From contig JAILWY010000001.1 of NCBI GenBank assembly GCA_022113835.1, positions 1,116,001-1,180,000 on the forward strand: a DNA stretch of 64,000 nt, read 5' to 3'. The notes beneath the pieces were generated by a model, which saw only the letters and a program-made list of their open reading frames with translations, had not been told where the DNA came from and did no database searches. Source of the stretch: Atopsyche davidsoni. Lineage: Eukaryota; Arthropoda; Insecta; Trichoptera; Hydrobiosidae. Shown in pieces: positions 25,287 to 37,369 of this stretch. The stretch's first letter is position 1. The number at the start of each line of letters is the position of its first letter. The translations under genes and the position numbers were made by a program.

Positions 25287-27325
25287 CAACATCGAGATCA
25301 TTGTGGGTTACTCGTGCACACAAGGTTGCATTATTTTTCATAAGTTTTAACATTCGTTTTAAAGAATAAACGCGCTATAATCCAGTGTTTATACCAAGCA
25401 AAATTAGTAACCAGTACAAGTAAAAACTAGCATACATTAATTCACGTATAGCGTGAATGGCCTGTGAAATAACACGGGTCGATTGAGTATTAGAACTAAG
25501 GTCAGTTCTTGATTTCAATCCCACTAAGAGGCAGTTTGCACAAACCCGTCGATTTACTTACAGCCATTGTCAAGGTTCTATTGAATTCAATCGAATCCAA
25601 TATGTACACTGAATAAACGTATCGATGAAGTCCCCGTTGGTCTGCGGCCGGGAAGGGTACAACTTTTCAGGACACATTCAATTTATACCTGTCCCGAAAG
25701 ACGAAGGTAAGCTTCAATATAGTCGGCGCTACAAGGGCCGATAACAAATGACACGGCGGCCATATAAAGGGGCCATTTGTTGCAGAAGTGGCGGCTGTCA
25801 GGCGCGGCGCTCGGCGGAGAGATCGCCCGTAATGGCCGCCTTGAATATATTTGACTCGGAGCTTCTTGCCTTTATGTGCATTATAATGCGTATAAAGAGC
25901 TTTACAAAGGAAAAGCGATGAAAGTATTTACTCATGGAAAAAATAACGTTGCCTCTCAAATAAGTACTGATTATTTCATACATGCATATAGCAGTTTAAA
26001 TTCTAGTTTACGTACAGAACCACGATGTACAAAGTTAGAACTTGTTTCTTATCAGATAGCCAGGTGATAAGAATCAAATTACATGTGTGTCTTAAAATGT
26101 TTCTCTTATCGTTTCATGGAAGAACCGACGACCCTAATGCTATAAAAAAATTCACCGAGTTACGATTATCCCGTTATTTTCAAGGAGTTTACTAAACAAG
26201 ATACTTGAGAATTCTTTTCACGTATAGATCAATTTATTACAATATATGTTTTCATTTTGTCGGTGTAAGAAAACTTTTCCCCGGCGAGTTAGCATGGCGA
26301 TACCCCAGTCAACTAGTTTGTAGGCAGTGTCCGTAATAAAAGTTTATTTACAAAATTTGTGCCCCCCTTATATTCGGCGGAGTTTAAATGTTGTTAATAC
26401 ACGAAAAAAAGTCCGTACCCTTTGCTTCCTGGTAAAATATACCCCACAGCTTGGAGTGTAACTTGTTCAAAGGAAACTCTACGTGTTTATATTAAATTAC
26501 AGAAGGCACATCGAAAATAAATTTCCTCTTCATATCTTTTTTAACATTTAAAATTCACATTAGCATAAAAATTGTTAAAAATAATAAACATCTGAATTCA
26601 CATTCAAAATTGATTTAAAATCACTATGAAATTTGTTTGTTAAAGCCAACGATTGAGTTGCAGAGCCAATAATGCAATTAGTTTGTTTTATAATGGGATA
26701 TCTTGCACCACAAACACACTTAGGAACAAATATTACTGGCGTTGTGATTTCTAAGGACCTACCTTGATGATTATATCTGATGAGTTTCGACTATCCATAA
26801 ATGTGATATGACTATGGTAAATAACGAATATACGATATATAGTATATACACCTAGCACTCAAGCACTCCCGGTGAAGCCTGAAGCAGGCTGTATGACGTA
26901 GAGGGTAGGAGTTGTCTTTGGACCTTATTATTTGATCAGTGTCAGGTTGCAGCCCTCGCGGAGACTGCGATGCCATGGGGATGCGCTGAAGTGTGATAGG
27001 GGAGTAGGAGTGCACTAAAGGTACACCTACCAGTACTCAATGCGCTTCTGATGCACTCAAGTATTAGTGTAGTCTTGCTAATCCGGCTTTCACTCCTGCG
27101 CTAGTAGTATCAGGTTTCCGTATTATTAGATTGCTCTGAAGAGCTTCATCTTTCTAATGGCTTAATGTCGTTTTAAGTTTTTTCCCATTACAAAAAATTA
27201 CCTTAACACCAAGGAGTTCAAAAAGTCTTAGCTATTTAGATACATCAATGTGTTGTTTTAATGTGATATATTACAAATGAAACCAGTAGCCGTGTATGTT
27301 TGAAGATAACAATTTCTAATTTTGA
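25287..27325. other. Noncoding DNA with a prominent GC island
   Basis: A GC-rich island spans about 25640-25870 and includes GGCGGCCATATAAAGGGGCC and, nearby, CTTTATGTGCATTATAATGC. A weak internal-promoter-like TTCAATCCC occurs near 25517. Other open frames are short and without motifs. Confidence 0.35.
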
Positions 27326-28006
27326 GAAATGATCTGACAACAAGCGCAACCGTGAGACCACTTCGGAGCAGTATTTGGCGTTGTTTAAGCGCAATCCGAA
27401 GAAGTTTCTGCGTCGTTTCGTGACCGTCGACAAAACATGGATTCACTGGTACACACCGGAGACCAAGGAACGGTCGAAACAGTAGACTTCACCCGGCGAA
27501 CGTGCTCCGAAGAAGGCGAAGACTGTCCTATCGGCCGGAAAGGTGATAGCCACCGCTTTCTGGGATTCACAAGGTGTGATCTACACTGACTAGATTATTG
27601 GGCCGATTCGACGCCGAATTGCAGAAAAAACGGCCCTATTTGGCGAAGAAAAAAGTTCTCTTCCACCATGACAACGCACCGGCTCACACATCCGCCGTCG
27701 TCACGGCCAAATTGGTCAATCTACCGTATTCTATAGATTTGGCCGCGTGCGATTTTTTTTTTTGTTTCCAGACTTGAAAAAGTCACTTGCCGGCCAGAAA
27801 TTTAAGTCGAATGAGGAGGTCATCGCCGCCACGGAGGCCTACTTTGCAGACCTCGAGAAAACGTATTTTTCAGATGGGTTAAAGAAGTTGGAGCATCGCT
27901 CAAGTGTATCGAGTTAAAAGAAGACTATTTTGAGAAATAAATCGCCACTTTTTCAAAATTTTCGTTTTTCTTTTGTAGGCTAAGTACTTGTCGGACCGCC
28001 CTCGTA
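27326..28006 (+). mobile_element. 5'-truncated mariner transposon
   Basis: The segment holds the last two thirds of a mariner transposase relic (27333-27940), a short 3' untranslated region and the 3' terminus CGGACCGCCCTCGTA ending in TA at 28005-28006, the usual mariner target dinucleotide. The matching 5' terminus (it would begin TACGAGGGCGGTCCG) was not found upstream, so the 5' part is deleted or was never inserted. GC content and codon use differ clearly from the AT-rich surroundings, as expected for an inserted element. Confidence 0.85.
27333..27940 (+). pseudogene. mariner-family transposase, broken
   Basis: This would encode the cut-and-paste transposase (DD34D catalytic core) of a mariner element. 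Recognisable segments in order are RNRETTSEQYLALFKRNPK, FVTVDKTWIHWYTPETKE (first catalytic Asp in VDKTW), SAGKVIATAFWDSQGV, HHDNAPAHTS (second Asp, codon at 27670), DLAACD (third Asp, codon 27751-27753) and SLAGQKFKSNEEVIAATEAY. The relic ends KCIELKEDYFEK and then a stop at 27938. Damage includes in-frame TAG codons at 27483 (in place of an expected Trp) and 27591, a deletion with frameshift just after it, loss of about eight residues before the third Asp, an extra T in an 11-T run near 27753, and a small deletion near 27902. The N-terminal DNA-binding domain is missing. It resembles the irritans-type group most, by memory only. Confidence 0.9.
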
Positions 28007-31000
28007 TTTAGTAAAAATTTCAAAAAACATCAAACATTTGCGATATCTAGAGCTGTACTTCAAAATTTACGGGCGCAGGTTGAGCTACATTCATCAGGTC
28101 ATCTGCCATCCGATGTATCAAAACAGCACAGGTATGTGTGTACTGTTTCTAGCTGGTCAATTCTGATCATCATTATAGTATGATGTATTATAAATATTTA
28201 ATGAATATTTTATCGTAATTATTATCAAAAATGCATTTGGAAGTAACGCCGTTATTCTCAAGGTGGGTGTGCATGAGCATATCAATAACGGGCCGCCCCT
28301 TGCGATGCTCGTCGGTCGTTATCTGCGGCTACACGGGTCCAGGCCCGCGGCTCCCGGAGGACCTTTCATGTCGAGCCCAGTCGAATGGTTTTACGGCCTC
28401 TGCCAACCGATACACCGCGTTGTGCCGTGATTATGGTTGTAAATAATAACTTCTTTTTTTTTTTTTTTAATATACGACAGAGAATAAGAAGTGCCTTTTC
28501 GCGTCGTTAATGCTCGATTACCTTTTTTCAGTGAAACATGCTATACTTCTAGCCTTAAACGAATGAGCTCTTTACCTTTTAAAAATACTGATATACTGAT
28601 GATTTTACATTCAATTAGTGAATGGTAAAGAAATTATAAAAAAAATATTCTTAATAACTAAAATTTATTCTTTAAAAATAAAAAAATTATTTGTTCTATA
28701 AATAATTATCATCACATTTAATTTTCCATTCTGGAAATATACTTACATTTGTCAAGCCGATATAAAAATTCATTTAATTTAAGAAATAGATTTTCCGAGA
28801 AAAATAAGATATTATTTGTGTTTTCCGTGTATAAATCCAATAATGTTTTATTAAAAGCGTGATCGTGAGTGCGGCACTCCCGGCAGCCCTGGGCTTCGAT
28901 ACGTCCTCTCCCCGCCTACGATAGATAGTGTTGTGCCACGTCCCCGAGGAGTCACTAAACTTTACGGTTTTTTCGTTATTTATGACAAATTTCGCCAGGG
29001 CCTTTAAAAAGCGAATACACCATTTTTAATGGTGGTCCATAAAACTGTCGCGGCCATCTTCGGTCGAGCTTTGTAATGCCCTGGGAGCTTTCATTTCGAT
29101 TATATGTATAAGTCTTCTTGGCTTCAACTGGCATATTAAATATATATATTTAAAGAACATAATACGATTATAAAAAAAATAACAACATTTATGAATTATT
29201 AAGAATTTTTACGGTATATTTATTTTTTTATAAATTTATACTACCAAATAAATTTTGAAAAGTATAAAAACATCACTGGCAATCATTTGACTTAATCCAT
29301 TCTTATACTTCAAAATGATATCTAAGATAAGTTTTATTTAAACAACTATTTATATAAACATATGAAATATTGAAACGTGTTAGGGTATTTGCTAAACATA
29401 AATTAATAGATTTGGAAAGCACATGTTTTGTAAATATGCTTAAAATCAAAAGGGATCAATAAGTCTTTCAGCTTCGTAGATAAGATTTTAAGACAAAATT
29501 GTTCTTCATTTATAATTATAATGAGAAATTAACTTATAAACATAACAACTTTATATGAGCACTAATTATGAAAATAATTTCAAATTCATTTCAGATCCTT
29601 ATAATTTTAAAGATAATAAATAAATCTTATCGCCAGTGTAATAAATAATTTTCAGTTAAAGTATTTCATAAATTTAACACTTACATAAAGCTTGAAATAT
29701 CTTTTGTCCTCGCCTTTCTCGCCAATGTTGAGAAATATCTTCGAATAAAATAGAAAATATAATACATATATCGCGTTGGGCGTTATCCAAAAAGAAGTTC
29801 CTCATAGATGAGCGCCTATCTCGTGCATTCGCTTCAGTGTTCATCCGACTAATCTACAGAAGCCTCAAACTTCAGGCAGTATCCTAGCGCGACTTCCGGG
29901 CCGGCGGACACGCACCAACACTCGTACGTCAGGACGTGATTAGTCGCGGCCCACGCTGTATACCCGGCCTACAATTTGTTATATTTTATAATTATATTTT
30001 TAATTATATTTTTGTATGTCTATTTTTTGGATTGAACGTCAATCAGATGCGTATTTATTACTCATTACGGGTTAATTATTTCAGTTCAAATTATTATTTT
30101 TGCTATCAATACATCATGTTCATTTCACGGGTTAGTTTATGACACATATTTTAATGATACATTTTTGTAACTTCCTATCAAACAGATATCTTCAGATTCC
30201 TGGCCCAAATGATTTTTTTTAGAATGGTACCATATTTTTTTTATATGTATGAAAAGTACTACAAATAAACTATGAAAATTTTCTATTCATTAAAGAAAAT
30301 ATCACAATTCACAGTTTCATCGACTGTGATACTGAAAAAAACTTGAAATTTCTCGGGTTAGTAAAAAATGGAATTTATGTTAGATGGTTCATCGTTCGTT
30401 TCAAGCCTTTTTGCTTCTTCGCCACGCCACGCGCACAGCATACATGGCGTGTGCTTGTACACGTAACGTTTCTTGGTAGCGCTTTTAAGAATGCTTTTAT
30501 ATTTAAATTACAGCTTTCCCCAGGGGCGGCTCGAGGTATTTTTTACCCGTCGCCGACTCCGTAACTCGCTACCGAAATATGTTCCCTCGGGCATTGCATA
30601 GAACCTGCTCAGACTTGGCATGTGTACAAATTTAAATTAATTGAATTTTTTGAGAACGACACTGCCATATGGTGTATATAAGTTGATATAAATATGTATT
30701 TTTTTCAATTTATAAAAATAAATAAATATGATCATACCTAAAAAAAAAACTGTCTTCATAAATATTTCAACCGCATAGTTTTAAAAACACAAAAGCTGCC
30801 TTGATCACCGTAAAGATTTTTTTTTTCAAAATATTCAATGATAAATTCATTTTGAATTTTTATTTATGACAAATACTAAATAGCTAAATGACAGACTAAG
30901 AGGTATAATTGTAATATGCTTGCTATTCGACTTTTCATATTTGTTGTTTTATAATTTAACTAGTCTGTCATGTCGTTAAATATATTATTTCTATTTTTTT

Positions 31001-32150
31001 AAGAGAGAGATGATCATAAAAGATCCAAACTTATTATTTGAAACGTCATGAATTAATACAAGAAGCATTTATTTTTCATGAGGATTAATATATTTTTTGA
31101 TGATTTTGTTTCTCATAACACTGATTTAAACAATGTCTAATATTATTTTCAGCCTGATATATTTAATAATAAATTTTAAAAAAACTTATTGTAAAATACC
31201 AATTTTATTGTGTTTTTGATAAAATGTTTTTCGTACTCTGTATTATTAATAATTTGTATTCAACAAAGTTGAGCCATTTGAAATATCCTCTTGTGCCTTG
31301 ATCCAATTTTATCAAATAACATATTCCTAACGCCTTTAATCCGCCTCACCAGCCTACAATCATTCTACAGCTAGTCGCCCCCGAGGCGCACCCTTAATGT
31401 TATTAAATATTCCTCACGTTAGTCACCCTGGAGATTAATATCTTTCCGCACACTCTCGCCTCCACTCGAGGCATTGCGCAAACAGTGGAAGAAAGACATC
31501 CCCACTGTTCCACTTCATGATTCAGTGAAAATATATTTTTTATTAATACTGATTGACTTATTTTTGCCTTTTATAAAGTAAAACGGCATTTATATTAAAA
31601 AAAAAAAAAACACATGGGTATTGGAATCTTGCCAGATGTCTTTTAAAACTACTGGAGTCTCATTTTCAATTCGAATTGACAAGTAATCGATGCATGTAAT
31701 ACACGACTGTAAAATTTATATTTTAAAGACAAAAATACAATAGTTTATACGTTGTTTACTTATTTAAAGTCAGAGCTTATACGTCGTGTAATTAAATTGC
31801 ATTCTTTTGCGGTGTTTTGCGTTGCACATTGAAAAAGAATAAAATCTCTGCTTCGCATAGTCCTCACGTTAAGCAAACATGTTGGAGCTTCCTGTGTGTG
31901 CAGTACTGTACTTACAGAGCTCCCTCGTATGATGCATACAATTTTTCAACGCCGCTCACCTGTGAACAAAAAGACAATAGCATGTTAGCAAAGAGCCAAA
32001 TATATTCGGGTTTATATATTCTGTAGTAAAAACGCAAGTACATACTATAGAAATTTTGCGTAATTGAAAGATTATTTTGGTAAACGATTTCGCTTACCTT
32101 TCACATTGGCATTATTAAATTCATTTAGCATGTGAAAAAAATCACAAAAG
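28007..32150. other. AT-rich noncoding DNA with GC islands
   Basis: No gene was recognised. Poly(T) lies at 28453-28468 and poly(A) near 31599. Islands occur at about 28280-28400, 28860-29120 and 29870-29960. The 28.98-kb island is striking: TTTAAAAAGCGAATACACC, then TTTTTAATGGTGGTCCATAA, then CGCGGCCATC. At 30521 CAGGGGCGGCTCGAGG resembles a hAT-type end, but no partner end was found. Confidence 0.4.
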
Positions 32151-32400
32151 TATTGGGTGTCCCAAAATTAACGCAAGATTTGAATTTGTCGCCATTTTTG
32201 CAGTAAAGTTTAAAAAGGCTGCCAAGCTTTCATTATTTTTGAAATATTGTTCAATAATGAAGACACGTTGTTCTATCACGTAACGCTCCATTTTTACTAA
32301 CTTTAAACTGTCAGCTATCAAATTGTTTTTTTTTAAGTGTTCCCAAAACTTTACTGCAAAAATGGCGACAAATTCAAATCTTGCGTTAGTTTTGGGACAC

Positions 32401-32405
<5 letters not shown>
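32151..32405. mobile_element. mariner/Tc1-type MITE with ~55-bp inverted ends
   Basis: The inverted ends of about 55 bp begin GGGTGTCCCAAAATTAACGC (from 32155) and are mirrored by a segment ending GTTAGTTTTGGGACACC at 32402. Both then read through CAAGATTTGAATTTGTCGCC and its complement. TA flanks each end (32151-32152 and 32404-32405). Long inverted ends, TA target and no coding capacity fit a mariner/Tc1 MITE. The right-hand TA is the first unit of a (TA)n run, so the insertion either landed in a TA repeat or seeded it. Confidence 0.8.

Positions 32406-32479
<74 letters not shown>
32404..32479. repeat. (TA)n microsatellite
   Basis: About 38 uninterrupted TA units directly abut the MITE's right end. 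The open frame of alternating Ile-Tyr across it is an artefact. Confidence 0.97.
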
Positions 32480-32481
<2 letters not shown>

Positions 32482-33052
32482 GAATTTTTTTGTTTCCAAA
32501 TTTGGGGCTTGGTTCGTCATTTTGAGTTCATTCGAAGCGTGAATAATGAGGGACACACGCCACAATGGTTCGAGTGGTATGAGTCGCTATCCGCCAGGTG
32601 ATTATTTATAATTATCTCCTCTCATTAGCGGTCCTCCCGCGCGGGTCTGCTCCGCCATGTTCGTGTCGCGTGCTACGCTCGCCACGCGTGGTGAGCTCAC
32701 TTTTTGTTTCAACAAAGGGGTAAGGAACTTGTGTTGTTTTAGGTCACAATGATACCATCATTAAAATTTTAACAAACCCGATTACTTTTTTTTTTTTATA
32801 TACCCAAAATATTTTTATTTGTCGACTTCGAAATAAGATTTTTGATATGTTTTAATGAAATAGATTTTACATTGCCAAATAATACTGAGTTCCAATCCCA
32901 TCTGTTCCTAAAAAAATTCTATGATTTTTGTCATATTAGGATCACTTTATAATACTCTTTTTAACCATGAACATTTCCAAATTCTGATAGTAAAAATCAT
33001 CGATTTCAATGCTTTGATCCCGTAACTAGCTTCAGATTGAACACTTGAATAT
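32480..33052. other. Noncoding DNA with a GC island
   Basis: A CpG-rich island lies at about 32550-32700. Nothing coding was recognised. Confidence 0.4.
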
Positions 33053-33274
33053 TTAACCCATTGAACTCCGGACTTTTTTGTGTTTGTTTTTTTTTAATTT
33101 TACTATTTGAATACTGACAAAAATTATTTATGTTTATTCCTGCTCTAATACGCACCTAGACTTCTTATAGGGTAAACAATAAAAGGTGCACTATGGCGAC
33201 CTATAGTCGCCAACGGAGTTACAAAGGAATTTACCATGTCGACACATTGTCGCCAACGGAGTAGAAAGGGTTGA
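33053..33274. mobile_element. Candidate second TTAA-type MITE
   Basis: The left end TTAACCCATTGAACTCCGG (from 33053) and right end CGGAGTAGAAAGGGTTGA (to 33274) are imperfect inverted repeats. The left begins with TTAA; the right ends TTGA, a decayed TTAA. Near the right side GTCGCCAACGGAGT occurs twice, at 33206-33219 and 33249-33262. The layout resembles the element at 4864-5407, although the end sequences differ. Assignment to the piggyBac superfamily is tentative. Confidence 0.5.
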
Positions 33275-36200
33275 ATATGCCAAAACACCTAAAAATCGAA
33301 TATTCATCAAATAAATGTCCCTCAAATCTATCGAACAGGTTGATAACCATTTTTTAAAATTGATATTAATTTGAGGTTATTTACGAAATTAATATTAAAA
33401 ATATAACTATCCTTAATCTTATGTTTCTCTGGCACAGTGAATAAATACGAACAAACAAGAGTAAAATATTAGAAATATAAATTATGTAATTATAATACCA
33501 AGAGAGATAGTTGAGTTTAGCTCGTATGGAAATAAAACTCGTGTTTAAAGATTATCAATATGGATGAGATTGTGTATACTTTCTTTTTATAACAAGTAAC
33601 TTCTTGAGAGATATTTTTCTATACAAACAACGCTTTCTTAAGCATTCTCGGAAAAATGAGAAATCTTATACAACGTGAAATGGTACATTCGCAATACAAG
33701 TACACAAATATACATCTTTTCCTGAAAAAACTTTTCATGGATTTAGTATTCATGAATTTTCCGAGAAAACCTGCCCACAATACACAATATTTGTGTAAAT
33801 AAAAAACTTATTTAACATGTTATATAAAATATGACGATTTTGAAAAATAGTCGTAAATGGCATTACCTATTTTATTGTTTTTCATGATCATTTACTATTG
33901 TTTGTATTTTTAAATTTTAAATTATTCATAATTATAAATTAAATAAATTATTTTTTTTATCGATTTAAATAATACCTTTGCATCAATAAAATATGATTCA
34001 TATTTAAGAGACTTCTCTGAGAAACCATAACTTATTTTAAAATATTGTTACACAAACATTCCATTTTTAATAGAATGACGGCATAAAATATTTCGAGACC
34101 AAAGTATTTTTTTCTCGATGAAGTTCTGAAAGAAGCAGGTGTCTTTTCAATATTTCAATATAACCACAATGTTTTTTTCTGCGATCCCTCGCTAGCATCC
34201 TTCCAACTCACAAAGATTGGTTCTCACAATTCAAACAGGCATTTATTGTGACTAACGGATATCCAGCGAGGCTTCAGGAACTCACCCCCTACCCCCGAAA
34301 CCCTCTTCCCTTCTCGGAACAAACTTCCTGTGCGTAATGAATGTGGTGGAGTCCAAACAAGAGGCAACAAGTCTGCAAAGGAGAATTAGTTAACGACTCA
34401 GTTTACAGCGGAAGGCTTGGAGGCAATACTTCGCCAACATCTACATGTCTACAGCAATACCTTAAAATTGTATCTATTTATACAAGAGATTTGATAAACT
34501 TGAAACATTATTCTAAGCGAAAGAACAAGAAAATATTTAAGTAAAACATTTAAAAATTATATTTCCAATCTTGGAAAATACAAATAAAGAGTCTACGTTA
34601 AAATGACCACTCCTCAATAGGAAGCCAAAGTGGTTTGAAAAACTTAATCTTTCTTCAATCGTGTTATTTAAATATTATAGAAATCTTTGTCATAATCTTT
34701 AGTTGACATACATAAAAAAAGGCTTTCCATTTAACAAAGTAGAATCGAATGAAACAAACAAACAGAAGTAAATACAAATATCAATAAAAGATTTTTGTGA
34801 AAAATATATTTCGAATGCTATATTTTTTTATAACTATCAATATTTTATTATTTTGTTTTTAAATGATGAATTAATTAATATTTATGAAATAATAAATGAG
34901 TTTAATCATGTATTCAAAATGATTTTTTTGTTTTTGTTTTAATTTATTATACTTTTCGTGATATCTAAAAAATATATTGCTGTAGTTGTCATTGCCACTC
35001 GTCGGTGCAGTTCTGTGTGATTTTCATATTTTTTTTGTAAAATCTGCAAAAAAACCTTTGCCAGAAATATAAGTCGCTTTTGCATTCAAGTCGAATTAAA
35101 ACTGCGCTGGCCGGTTTTTTGTTCGGGCGCGAGACGTGGACGAGATTTTTAAGTTATCCCCTCCACAAAGGCGGGGCATCCTGCCCTGTCTGCTTCCTTT
35201 GAAATGTATTTCCTGTTCTTGCATCGTAAGTGCATTGTGAAACAACGTGCTAAGAATGAAAATGTGGCAAATTTGGAGTATTTTCTTGTGTCGATGCCAC
35301 TCCTCGGCGCTCCAGCCCGGCCCAGATATTCCGGCCGCACCACTCGTATGAAATATGCATTGCGGTTGCGTGGGAAGGCCCTGCTGAGTAGATTGGATAG
35401 AGAAAAAGATTTCGTCGAAAATATTACGCATCCATGCTTTCTTATATTCTTTTTGTTCGAGGCAAGCATCGTTTTTTATAATTTTTTTATAAAAATCAAT
35501 TTTTTTATTCTACATTAACAACGGCCCCCAAAACCAATAACATTCATCATTGATTTATTTGTATTTATCACTTAAAAAAGACAATGTGTTTAAATTATTA
35601 AAAACGGCTTAAATAACGTTTTGAAGAAAGGAGATAAATACATCAGATTGATTTCATGTAAGGCATAATTTTTGCCATTAATTAATAGATAAGGGCTTAT
35701 TATATGAAAGTTCTCCCTCACTCAGCATTGTGTATATATTACAGAATCGAGAAAAGTTTTTAAGCTCTCCTTCAACATACATAAACTTTTGGATATAAAC
35801 TTACGCTTTCATAAAATCTGGTATTCAGAAGGCTGCATGATGGGAGGAGGGAGAAGAGCGAAGCCGGAAACAGGATGCTCACAATATCAGCCAATCAACA
35901 CCTCTGGAATACGACTTCCGCTTCTTATGGAAATCCCTTTTCGTTTTCTTTTGTTGTTAATAAAAATACGTACAATGGTTTGTTAACTCAATTTTATGCT
36001 TAGAAATTGGTCCCAATTTATGTATAAATTTATAATGAATGAATTTACGGATATATATTTATTGCAAATTTTAGTCAGACAGTGTTTAATCAGTTCATTA
36101 AAGAAGTCAATAGTTTCATACACTTTTAATTTGATACAATTTTAGTGCCAAAAACATTTATCAAGTTTTTTTATATAATTATTTTATTTTATATTAAGAG

Positions 36201-37221
36201 TATACATACCATTTTGTATGTTTCATTATTTTCATCTTACAACTTGTTATACCAAAATGGTTTAAAATTTTAAAAATTACCTTACCATTCAAAATGTTAC
36301 CTTAAAAAAGTAAAATTGGATCGATAATATAATACAATTATTTTTTTTTCAAAGTATTATAATGAAATTTAAAAAAAAAAATAAGTGGTAATTTCCAAAC
36401 AAAACAATACATGTTCATTCTATAAAATGTACGACTAGAACCAGCAGTGAACCAAAACAATCAGTTCAACACATCGAACATTCCCCGCAAGTGCTTCTAA
36501 TTTCCGATCGCTTAAAACAGCCCCGACGCTGAATCGGAAAACAATCGGATGGAGCAGATAACATCTCCAGGCTGCCGATAGAGGGTTGGGGGAGGCTCTG
36601 CTAGTTCAAAGCCAGCCGCCGCTTCCTTCCGGGACTGTCTTTCACCCGGAAATGGGACTGAAGTGATGTAAGGGATGATCACACGTCCGTCCCTCTAGAG
36701 GCTGTGTTGATGTGAAGATGCTGCGATTATTGAGAGAATTAGGCGGTGAGTGGTATAAACGCTTTGTATCCAGTCGATTTTTTTTACAATTGTAAAAGTC
36801 TACATCTTTTAAACAAATACGATTTTAAAAAAAGATAAAAAATAACAGATTTTATTTAACTGGCTGTTCTTTGAGACATCGATGATGAATTCAAGAAACA
36901 CCTACCGCTTTAGAGCCAATACATCTCAACTGTCATTTAAACTCTTAAACTAAGAAGAAACAATAGTATTGAAATTACTCGCCTGTTGAAAAGCTATAAA
37001 ATTGGTCGTGCTATTGGTCACTGAGAACCTTTACGAATATCAATGAGTAAAATATAAAATAAAATAGTATAATCTTCAAAGATTTATAAACAAAAAATAA
37101 TACATTTATTTAACATATTTGGAAACAAGAGTATAATCAAGCCATATTATTTAATGAAAGGATTAACTATATTTTTTTTTTCAGTAAAATACATACTATA
37201 TATAACTACAGATACAGATAA
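33275..37221. other. AT-rich noncoding DNA with GC islands
   Basis: Islands lie at about 34260-34330, 35100-35350 and 36480-36720. The 35.1-35.5-kb open frames on both strands (104-111 codons) overlap each other and show no family motif. I do not call them genes. Confidence 0.4.
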
Positions 37222-37369
37222 CAAACTCTGTTTGATAATGCCAACGTTAAAGGTTGGCGAAACCGGTCACTATAAAAATGAACATGTGGAAAATCACTCA
37301 AGTATTTTACTGAAAAATATTAAAATGGAATTTCATCAAGTACTCTCTGTCAAAAATATTGAATTTCTG
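37222..37369 (+). mobile_element. Penelope-like fragment, copy 2
   Basis: The best-preserved copy of the family. It has a hammerhead-like unit (37225-37270), the shared GTGGAAAATCACTCAAG, then AAAATGGAATTTCATCAAG and a tail ending CTCTGTCAAAAATATTGAAT. No clear target duplication was found. No protein-coding part is present. Confidence 0.6.
37229..37270 (+). ncRNA. Hammerhead ribozyme-like unit, copy 2
   Basis: The core is TTGATAA (37232-37238), followed by one T and a perfect 6-bp stem II, GCCAAC (37240-37245) with GTTGGC (37253-37258). GAAA follows (37259-37262), overlapping the palindromic stem III ACCGGT (37262-37267). Cleavage is predicted after C37268. Relative to the consensus CTGATGA, C3 is U and G8 is A. 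These two positions pair in active structures, so U3-A8 may keep the pair. Stem I is only two base pairs in this copy. Confidence 0.55.

Noticed and set aside
30521..30560. CAGGGGCGGCTCGAGG as a hAT terminus
   Set aside because: No matching inverted end or 8-bp duplication was found, so I left it as a possible fragment only.
32337..32525. Ile-Tyr repeat protein over (TA)n
   Set aside because: Translation of a microsatellite; the same applies to the frames at 59620-59860.
35096..35518. Three overlapping frames of 104-111 codons
   Set aside because: They overlap on both strands in a GC island and none has family features.
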